Below, piece after piece: positions 55,746-62,434 of a stretch of 64,000 bases of DNA. This stretch comes from Rapidithrix thailandica (GTDB lineage: Bacteria; Bacteroidota; Bacteroidia; Cytophagales; Flammeovirgaceae), in contig NZ_JBDKWZ010000009.1 in assembly GCF_039710355.1 (NCBI RefSeq), positions 1-64,000 on the forward strand, in the 5' to 3' direction. The stretch's first letter is position 1, and every line of letters begins with the position of its first letter. The notes under the pieces were generated by a model. The model was not told the origin of the DNA and did no database searches. It was given only the letters and a program-made list of their open reading frames with translations. The position numbers were made by a program, and so were the translations under genes.

Positions 55746-57878
55746 ATGCTTTGCAATAGAAATCTTAAGCTAATATTTGGCTGTTTTTTGTGTCTGAACT
55801 TGCTTTGGGCCTGTACGCGTCCCGAGCCGGGAATACGCTTTTATATAGCCCAGGAAGGAAGTGATCTCAACCCAGGCACCAAACGCAAACCCCTGGCTTC
55901 TTTGACGGGCGTCCGTGATGCGATCCGGAAGTATAAAGCAGAAAATTCCGTCACAGATACCATTTGGGTATTGGTGGAAGGAGGGCGTTATTTTATGCAA
56001 GAACCCTTGATGTTGACCGAAAAAGACGGAGGAACGAAAACCTATCCGGTAGTTTATAAAGCACAGGATAGTGATGAAATTCCACAATTTATCGCAGGGA
56101 AAAAAATCACCGGTTTCCAGGTGGATGCACAAGGAATTTGGAGAGTTAAAGTGCCGGAAACGCTTTATTATGGTTGGCAATTCGACCAGTTGTATGTCAA
56201 CGGTCAGCGAGCTTCCATTGCGCGGACACCAAATACAGGATTTTACAAAATTGACAGTATACACCAAACCATTTGGGAGAGGGGCACCGGGCGGGTAGCG
56301 GAACGGGCCCGGCAATTGGTCGGTTTGTCCGAAGAGGAATTTTCCTTGTTTAAAAAAGTGAAGAAGGAGGAAGAAGACAGGGTGCGCTTCCGGGCGTATC
56401 ACAAATGGGATTTTACGATTCGCTACTTGGATAAGGTGGAGCAGGACAGCCTTTGGATGTACACCTCAGGAAAGGGTATGAAACCCTGGAACCCCTTGCA
56501 AAAAGGCCATCGGATTGCCTTTGAAAACTTTGAAGCCGCTTTGGATACTGCCGGTGAGTGGTATCTGAGCAAAACAGGAGAATTGAGTTATTATCCTCGG
56601 AGGGGAGAAACTCCGGAAAATTCCGAAGTCATTGCCCCCGCCTTACCGCATTTTATGCTGATCAAAGGGCAATTAGAAAAAGGACAGAAAGTACAAAATA
56701 TACGGTTTGAAGGACTGAGCTTTCAGTATTCACACTACAAAATACCTCCTTCGGGTTTTGAACCCAATCAGGCGGCAACGTCTGTCAATGCGGCCATTGA
56801 ACTGGAAGGAGCGGAAAACATTACTTTTCAAAACTGTGAAATCAGCCATACCGGGCAACATGGCATTCACTTTGGCCAAGGGACCCAGTATTGCAAAATA
56901 GAACAATGCCATCTGAATGACTTGGGAGGCGGAGGCGTATACATCGGTACCAATACCATCGTAGCGGAAGAACTCACTACACAGCATATTGAGGTGCATA
57001 ATTCCATCGTACAAACCGGAGGCCTGGAGTTTTCGCCTGCGGTAGGTATTTGGATCGGGCATGCGGCCAATAACCGGGTGACACATAATGACATTGGAGA
57101 CTTTCGCTATTCGGGTGTCTCTGTCGGTTGGCGATGGGGCTATGACCACAGCCCTGCCAAAAACAATAAAGTGCTTTACAACCATATTCACCATATCGGT
57201 TGGGGGCTCACCAGTGATATGGGGGCTGTCTATACCTTGGGTTCTTCCGAAGGGACGGAAGTAAGTCATAACATTATTCACGATGTGTATTCTTACTCAT
57301 ACGGAGGCTGGGGTTTGTATACGGACGAAGGCTCTTCACATGTGAAAATGGAGAATAACCTGGTGTACAATACCAAGAGTGGTGGCTTTCATCAGCATTA
57401 TGGAAAAGAGAATAGTATACGGAACAATATTTTTGCCTTTGCAGATTTCAACCAGTTGCAGGCAACCCGGGTAGAAAAACACCGTTCCTTTGATTTTACC
57501 CATAACATCATCGTGTACGATTCGGGTACCTTACTGGCGGGCGCTTGGGAAAAGATAGATGCTCAGGTAGACAACAATTGTTATTGGGCCTATAAACAGG
57601 ATACGGTGTGGTTTCAGAACAAAGACCTGGAAAATTGGCGACAAACAGGCAAAGATCTAAGTAGCATCGTGGCCGATCCGGGCTTTGAGAATGCAGCAAG
57701 CCGGGACTTCCGTTTTGCTTCCGAACAAATGATTCGTCAAATTGGTTTTAAACCGTTCGACCTGGAAAAAGTGGGCGTTTTAGGGGATAATAATTGGAAA
57801 ATGAAAGCCCGCTTGCCCGAAGAAAAACGGAAAGCCTTTCAAGAGTTAAGCAAGAAAAAGAAAAATCCGGGACACTGA
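55746..57878 (+). CDS. Right-handed beta-helix enzyme, GH141-like
   Basis: 710 residues. Lipobox Cys23 (LNLLWAC). N-terminal FYIAQEGSDLNPGT with RDAIRKYK and PVVYKAQD is the usual entry into a parallel beta-helix. Repeated PbH1 coils cover about 320-640 (AIELEGAENITFQNCEISHTGQHGIHF region; DMGAVYTLGSSEGTEVSHN; GGWGLYTDEGSSHVKMENN; SGGFHQHYGKENSIRNNIF). The DMGAVYTLG and YTDEGSSH blocks are those I associate with GH141, whose founder from Bacteroides thetaiotaomicron removes fucose in rhamnogalacturonan II and whose members occur in fucoidan loci. Pairs functionally with GH95. Confidence 0.83.
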   Translation: MLCNRNLKLIFGCFLCLNLLWACTRPEPGIRFYIAQEGSDLNPGTKRKPLASLTGVRDAIRKYKAENSVTDTIWVLVEGGRYFMQEPLMLTEKDGGTKTYPVVYKAQDSDEIPQFIAGKKITGFQVDAQGIWRVKVPETLYYGWQFDQLYVNGQRASIARTPNTGFYKIDSIHQTIWERGTGRVAERARQLVGLSEEEFSLFKKVKKEEEDRVRFRAYHKWDFTIRYLDKVEQDSLWMYTSGKGMKPWNPLQKGHRIAFENFEAALDTAGEWYLSKTGELSYYPRRGETPENSEVIAPALPHFMLIKGQLEKGQKVQNIRFEGLSFQYSHYKIPPSGFEPNQAATSVNAAIELEGAENITFQNCEISHTGQHGIHFGQGTQYCKIEQCHLNDLGGGGVYIGTNTIVAEELTTQHIEVHNSIVQTGGLEFSPAVGIWIGHAANNRVTHNDIGDFRYSGVSVGWRWGYDHSPAKNNKVLYNHIHHIGWGLTSDMGAVYTLGSSEGTEVSHNIIHDVYSYSYGGWGLYTDEGSSHVKMENNLVYNTKSGGFHQHYGKENSIRNNIFAFADFNQLQATRVEKHRSFDFTHNIIVYDSGTLLAGAWEKIDAQVDNNCYWAYKQDTVWFQNKDLENWRQTGKDLSSIVADPGFENAASRDFRFASEQMIRQIGFKPFDLEKVGVLGDNNWKMKARLPEEKRKAFQELSKKKKNPGH

Positions 57879-57885
57879 GCCGGCC

Positions 57886-57918
57886 AGACCTTCCAGGTTT
57901 TCAAAACCTGGAAGGTCT
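57886..57918 (+). terminator. 33-bp palindrome, CCTTCCRGG family
   Basis: AGACCTTCCAGGTTTT and exact complement around a single C, eight bases after the GH141-like stop. Near-identical to the element at 55632-55664. Confidence 0.75.
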
Positions 57919-57958
57919 CACTTCAAATGTAAAAGTCCCTTACTATAAATAAGTTTTT

Positions 57959-58113
57959 GTGGATGAGGGAGACATTGATATGCTGCGGATTTTGAAAATC
58001 CTGAAAAAGAAAAACTATCAGGGGTATTGATCCCCGGCCATACGCCTCAAATGGCTTATGCCCTGGGGTATATGAAAGCGGCTCTTTCCTTTATTGATAG
58101 GGGTAATTGCTAG
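57959..58113 (+). pseudogene. Decayed mannonate dehydratase (uxuA) fragment
   Basis: Reading frame from 57959 gives VDEGDIDMLRILKILKKKNYQG and then hits TGA at 58028. Reading in the -1 frame from 58021 continues as GVLIPGHTPQM then AYALGYMKAAL to a TAG at 58111. This matches the C-terminal end of UxuA (a VLIPDHTPQM...GMAYALGYMKAA pattern as recalled), with one frameshift, loss of about ten residues between the PQM and AYALG blocks, and an Asp-to-Gly change in the DHTP motif. Nothing of the rest of the gene remains. It indicates loss of a uronate pathway gene from this locus. Assignment is from motif recall. Confidence 0.7.
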
Positions 58114-58115
58114 AA

Positions 58116-58145
58116 AAAAAACAAGGCCTCAAAGGCCTTGTTTTT
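58116..58145 (+). terminator. Intrinsic terminator, possibly bidirectional
   Basis: AAAAACAAGGCCT pairs with AGGCCTTGTTTTT around a three-base loop. A-run on one side and T-run on the other allow it to work in both directions; it lies between the uxuA remnant (plus) and a minus-strand gene ending at 58198. Confidence 0.85.
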
Positions 58146-58197
58146 CATAAATGAGATTGAGTCGGAAGTTAGCAAGTTTTTAATGAAAATGTCCTCT

Positions 58198-58542
58198 TTA
58201 GGACCGGTGATGGCTGATCCTTGAAGGTTGGCTATTACCAGGGGAATCCAGAAATAAATAGGTGCCTTTTTGTTTGCCATTCTGTACTACTTTGCCAACA
58301 AAATTTGACCCGTGTAAGCGTCCGACCTGGGAGGAAACCAGTTCACCCAGATCTACCGTTTCTGTGTTGGTTTCTTTAGGTCTGAAGCTTAACAACCACT
58401 TAGCGGATAAGATGAAAAATAACAGGACGAATACAATGGAAACCGGGCCCTGCCATATATCTCCGTTCTCTACCGTGCGGAGTACTGTCAAACTTGTAAA
58501 TGCAACTACTAAAAAACAAGCTAATCCGACTATCGTTTTCAT
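58198..58542 (-). CDS. Small membrane protein, unknown
   Basis: 114 residues with ATG at 58542. Two hydrophobic segments (about 3-20 and 34-54; VSIVFVLLFFILSAKWLLSF) are followed by a polar tail rich in Ser, Gly and Asn ending SQPSRISHHRS. I do not recognise the family. It stands alone between a terminator and the 211-bp gap before the oxidoreductase gene. The 103-codon plus-strand frame over the same DNA is less credible because it lacks membrane or domain logic. Confidence 0.5.
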   Translation of the reverse strand: MKTIVGLACFLVVAFTSLTVLRTVENGDIWQGPVSIVFVLLFFILSAKWLLSFRPKETNTETVDLGELVSSQVGRLHGSNFVGKVVQNGKQKGTYLFLDSPGNSQPSRISHHRS

Positions 58543-58753
58543 GGGTTTTGAGTTTTACTTTGTCAATAAGTAATGTTTGATACTTCAAAGTAAAGCCGGC
58601 AGTCCGTAAGCTATGTATGGTGTGATTTTTTTTGTAAGAAAAAGATAATTTGGTTTAATAATCAGTCAGTTATGTATTTGAAATCATAGGTGGTTTGGCT
58701 CAATGTAAAAGGTAGGATCATTGACTCATTGGACAATGACCATAGACTAAATG

Positions 58754-60028
58754 TTACTTTCCAAACCGATCCACTTTCAACAAATCCAAAGGTAAGGAAG
58801 GTGTTTGGCGCAATGCGATTTCCGAAACCAACTTTCCGGTAACCGCTCCCAAGCTCATTCCCATCATAGCATGACCACTGGCTACAATCAGGTTGGAGAT
58901 ATGTTTACTCCTTCCGATATAAGGAAGCCCATCCGGTGAACATGGGCGAAGGCCACTCCACGGTTTTATGGAGTCCAATTTCTCAATCGTTACTTCCGGG
59001 TAATAGTGAGGGATACTTTGTTTTATGGTATTCAAGCGTTTGTGGTTGATGGTGGCGGTGAAGGTGCCTAATTCCATGGTACCGGCAAATCGTACTTCAC
59101 CCTCCATGGGGGTAATGGCTATTTTGGCCTCTGTGAGGATAGAAGGAATGGTAAGAGGGAGTACTGAATTATCTGTTTCAAAACTATACCCTTTGCCCGC
59201 TTGTACAGGAATCGTTAACGAAAGTTTTTGGGCAAGCTTTCCGGTCCATGAGCCGGTGGCCAGAATCACTTCATCGGCTTGAATGTGTTCTTTCTTGTCC
59301 GTCAGAATGCTTTTTAATTGGTTGCCGGAACGTTGAAAATCCTGCACGGTGGTATGGTACAGGATATCGACCCCGTTTTCCAACAAGTAATTCCGGAGCG
59401 CTTTCATCATTCTTTGCGGGGTAAAATGTGCATCCCCCGGATAATAAGAGGCTCCCAGAGCATCGATAGCAAGTTGGGGTTCCAGCTCGTGTAGTTCCTC
59501 GACATTTAGCATCCGGGCTTCTATCCCTATGTTATTGGCTTGTTCGGCCGTTTTACGTTCTTCTTCCAGGTATTTTTCCGTTTTACACACCATTAGCAAA
59601 CCCTTTTCACTCAGGCTTACATCCAGGTTTTCTTCGGCAATCATTTCCCTGTATAACGATTTACTCAGCTGGTTCAAGTCCCTGAGCAAAGGTGCGGACT
59701 GTTGTACATGTTGAGTTGTAGCGGACTTGTGAAAATTCCACATCCAGGCCAGCAGTTTTCTGTCTAACCGGGGGTGTACGTAAAGAGGGCTGCGAGCATT
59801 GAACATCCATTTAATTCCTTGAGCGATGACCCCTGGGGCTGCCAAGGGAATAAAATGGCTGGGCACAAGGAGCCCAGCATTTCCGTATGAACAGGCAGAA
59901 GTATTTTCTGCAGAGTTTTTTTCGATAATGATAACTTCCCTACCTTGTTTTTTCAAATAATAGGCACAACACAAACCGACGATGCCTCCGCCTATGATGA
60001 TTGTTTTAGGATGGTTGCTTGCATTCAT
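58754..60028 (-). CDS. FAD-dependent D-amino acid (D-hydroxyproline) dehydrogenase
   Basis: 424 residues. N-terminal dinucleotide site IIIGGGIVGLCCAYYLKKQG and the DAO fold with SYGNAGLLVPSH, VILATGSWTGKLAQKL and the C-terminal KPWSGLRPCSPDGLPYIGRS and GHAMMGMSLGAVTGKLVSE. This is the DadA-like branch. In context with a 4-hydroxyproline epimerase gene just upstream, the probable substrate is cis-4-hydroxy-D-proline, oxidised to 1-pyrroline-4-hydroxy-2-carboxylate. Final visible gene of the minus-strand operon; lies 227 bp from the epimerase gene. Confidence 0.88.
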   Translation of the reverse strand: MNASNHPKTIIIGGGIVGLCCAYYLKKQGREVIIIEKNSAENTSACSYGNAGLLVPSHFIPLAAPGVIAQGIKWMFNARSPLYVHPRLDRKLLAWMWNFHKSATTQHVQQSAPLLRDLNQLSKSLYREMIAEENLDVSLSEKGLLMVCKTEKYLEEERKTAEQANNIGIEARMLNVEELHELEPQLAIDALGASYYPGDAHFTPQRMMKALRNYLLENGVDILYHTTVQDFQRSGNQLKSILTDKKEHIQADEVILATGSWTGKLAQKLSLTIPVQAGKGYSFETDNSVLPLTIPSILTEAKIAITPMEGEVRFAGTMELGTFTATINHKRLNTIKQSIPHYYPEVTIEKLDSIKPWSGLRPCSPDGLPYIGRSKHISNLIVASGHAMMGMSLGAVTGKLVSEIALRQTPSLPLDLLKVDRFGK

Positions 60029-60255
60029 TGAAATGAAAATTTAGCAATAATGAGGAAAGGGGAGATGCAAGCAAAACTTACATACTCAATACATACATTT
60101 TGAAAACAACCGCACCTTCCCCTTGTGTACCTCACTATTTTAACTACTAGAAAAGAATGGTTAGTTAAGTGTTGAACTACTGATAATCCTATGACCCGGA
60201 ATGACTTTTTGCCGCCAAGGTTTTTTGGCAGTTGCTAATCAATCGTTTCGGAATC

Positions 60256-61260
60256 TTAGATTACCTGGAATCCATGTGCATAAGGATCGTCTTCTTCGTC
60301 TACAATGATTTGATTATATCCTGTAATTTTGGCCCATCCTTCAATGCTGGGGATGATGCCTTGTTTTCCTCCGATTTCTACAATATCTTCTACCCGGCCG
60401 GTAAACTGACTTCCGATATAACTCTCATGAACAAAACAATCGCCTTTTTTCAGTTTCCCTTTTGCGGCCCATTGTGCCATACGGGCTGAGGTACCCGTGC
60501 CACAGGGAGAGCGGTCAATGGCTTTGTCGCCATAGAAAACCGCATTGCGGGCATCCGCTTCTTCCGAAAGTGTATCCCCTGTCCATAAAAGATGACTAAG
60601 GCCACGGATGGTATCATTTTCAGGATGGATAAAAGTATACTGTTGATTGATGCGTTCGCGAATGACAGGACTCCACCGGATGAGATCATGAGCTTTGTAT
60701 GCTTGAATTCCCTGGAAGTTTTTCTGGGGGTCAACAATTGCATAAAAATTTCCGCCATAAGCCACGTCAACTTTGAGGACTCCTAACTCAGGGCACGCTA
60801 CTTCAAGATTTTCCGCAGCCAAATAAGAAGCTACATTGGTGAGCTTTACCGAAATTACTTTTTTCCCTTCTTGACGATAGTTAACCAATACCAGACCTGC
60901 GGGTGTTTCCATGCGTACAATACCTGGTTTTTTAGGCTGGATCAGTCCCTCTTCAATGGCGATAGTAATGGTTCCGATAGAACCATGTCCACACATGGGC
61001 AGACAGCCACTGGTTTCGATAAACAACACCGCCACATCGTTTTCCGGGTCAGAAGGGGGGTATAAGATACTGCCGGACATCATATCGTGCCCCCGGGGTT
61101 CAAACATCAGTGCTTTACGTATCCAGTCATACTCATTGAGAAAATGCTGTCTTTTTTCACTCATGGAATTCCCGGATAAGGAAGGGCCGCCCCCTGCTAC
61201 CAACCGTACCGGATTGCCACAGGTATGAGCGTCTATACAGAAGAATGACTTTCTTGCCAT
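60256..61260 (-). CDS. 4-hydroxyproline 2-epimerase (proline racemase family)
   Basis: 334 residues. Both catalytic cysteines of the racemase family are present: Cys90 in PMCGHGSIG and Cys253 in DRSPCGTGTSARMA. The Cys/Cys pair marks an epimerase; the trans-3-hydroxyproline dehydratase branch has Thr in place of the second Cys. Other family signs are CIDAHTCGNPVRLV and FEPRGHDMMSGSI. It converts trans-4-hydroxy-L-proline to cis-4-hydroxy-D-proline in the cytoplasm, the entry step of hydroxyproline catabolism. Neighbours supply three further steps. Confidence 0.92.
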   Translation of the reverse strand: MARKSFFCIDAHTCGNPVRLVAGGGPSLSGNSMSEKRQHFLNEYDWIRKALMFEPRGHDMMSGSILYPPSDPENDVAVLFIETSGCLPMCGHGSIGTITIAIEEGLIQPKKPGIVRMETPAGLVLVNYRQEGKKVISVKLTNVASYLAAENLEVACPELGVLKVDVAYGGNFYAIVDPQKNFQGIQAYKAHDLIRWSPVIRERINQQYTFIHPENDTIRGLSHLLWTGDTLSEEADARNAVFYGDKAIDRSPCGTGTSARMAQWAAKGKLKKGDCFVHESYIGSQFTGRVEDIVEIGGKQGIIPSIEGWAKITGYNQIIVDEEDDPYAHGFQVI

Positions 61261-61334
61261 AGTTTATGTTATTTGTCTTTTTTCATTTTCTTTTTGATCT
61301 GGCCGCCCTGCATAGCGTCATTTCATTTCCCACA

Positions 61335-62285
61335 TTACTGTTTTAATGATTGGATCAAAAGCTGGGCAGCCGTCAGGTCTTCTAATGCATGTCCCACCGA
61401 TTTGAATACGGTGATGGCCTTGGCCTCTTTTCGTCCGTTGATTTTTCCACGGCACAAGTCAAACAAATCGCCTTGGATACCTTTCTTTTGAAGGATTCCG
61501 GTGCTGAGTGGAATGGCGATATCTCCTGTTTCTTTCATGGCCCCTTCCCAGTTATCGATATAGACAGTTCCCCGGAGCATTACCTGATCATCGGCTTCTC
61601 GCATATCCGGTTTATAAGAGCCTACCAGGTCGATATGTTGCCCTTCTTTTAGATGTATACCATGAATCAGTGGTGTTTTGCTCAATGTAGCCGTTGAAAT
61701 GATATCCGCCTCAGGCAATACCTTTTCATATTTTTCAATAGGAAGTACCTCTGCGGCTACACCTTTGAGGGATTCAGCCATTGCTTGGGCTTTAGCCAAG
61801 GAACGACCGTAAACAAATACTTTGGAAATGGGCCGGACCGAGGCATGAGCTTTGACCAGTTCCGGAGCCAACGAACCTGTCCCCAACATTAACAAGGTTT
61901 GGCTGTCTTCCTTGGACAAAAAGCTCGATGCCAAAGCCGAAGCGGCAGCGGTGCGTTTATTGGTTAAGGCTTTTCCTTCAATGATCGCTTGAGGAGTGCC
62001 TTTATGTGCATCAAATAATAAATACAAACCATGGATGGAGGGCAGGTTGTATTTGCTATTATTCGGTGAGATTGTCACGATTTTTACCCCCAGTTCTTTT
62101 CCCTCTTGCCAGGCGGGCATCAGCAATAGTGAGGAGTCCAGCCCCTCTTGTGGATTATCAAAGTCATGATGATGCCGTAAGGGTACGGTGATCTCCGAAG
62201 CAAAGGCCGCTTTTAGCTTGGCAATCAGCTCCGGAAAAGATAAACTTTGATTGATTTGTTGTGCATCTATATATGGTATGGTCAT
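61335..62285 (-). CDS. Ornithine cyclodeaminase/mu-crystallin family, probable pyrroline-2-carboxylate reductase
   Basis: 316 residues. Substrate-side N-terminal block (LRHHHDFDNPQEGLDSSLLLMPAW) with Lys in GVKIVTISPNN, and an NAD(P)-binding segment MLGTGSLAPELVKAHASVRPI, then PEADIISTATLSKTPLI and DLVGSYKPDMREADDQV. The fold is that of OCD/mu-crystallin. In hydroxyproline and D-proline loci such proteins reduce 1-pyrroline-2-carboxylate to L-proline (LhpI type), which fits the neighbours better than ornithine cyclisation. The exact reaction is inferred from context. Confidence 0.85.
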   Translation of the reverse strand: MTIPYIDAQQINQSLSFPELIAKLKAAFASEITVPLRHHHDFDNPQEGLDSSLLLMPAWQEGKELGVKIVTISPNNSKYNLPSIHGLYLLFDAHKGTPQAIIEGKALTNKRTAAASALASSFLSKEDSQTLLMLGTGSLAPELVKAHASVRPISKVFVYGRSLAKAQAMAESLKGVAAEVLPIEKYEKVLPEADIISTATLSKTPLIHGIHLKEGQHIDLVGSYKPDMREADDQVMLRGTVYIDNWEGAMKETGDIAIPLSTGILQKKGIQGDLFDLCRGKINGRKEAKAITVFKSVGHALEDLTAAQLLIQSLKQ

Positions 62286-62434
62286 TATTGAAGCTGGTTA
62301 ATTAGGTGTAAAGACACCACTTCTCGAAGAAATAATGTCTTTTATATAATTGAATCGTCCATCGTGAAGAAATACCGGATGGCCTACTTGATATATGTTC
62401 ATAAATTTCAGTCATCCGGTGAGCAGAAGCTCTT

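Larger units (their letters stand above)
57879..58197. other. 319-bp gap holding palindrome, uxuA remnant and terminator
   Basis: Convergent junction between the plus-strand module 3 and the minus-strand genes. All recognisable content is listed separately: a CCTTCCRGG palindrome, the uxuA remnant and a bidirectional terminator. Confidence 0.7.

Noticed and set aside
58262..58573. 103-codon plus-strand frame opposite the small membrane protein
   Set aside because: Polar, without signal or domain; the minus-strand frame has two good membrane helices and an ATG.
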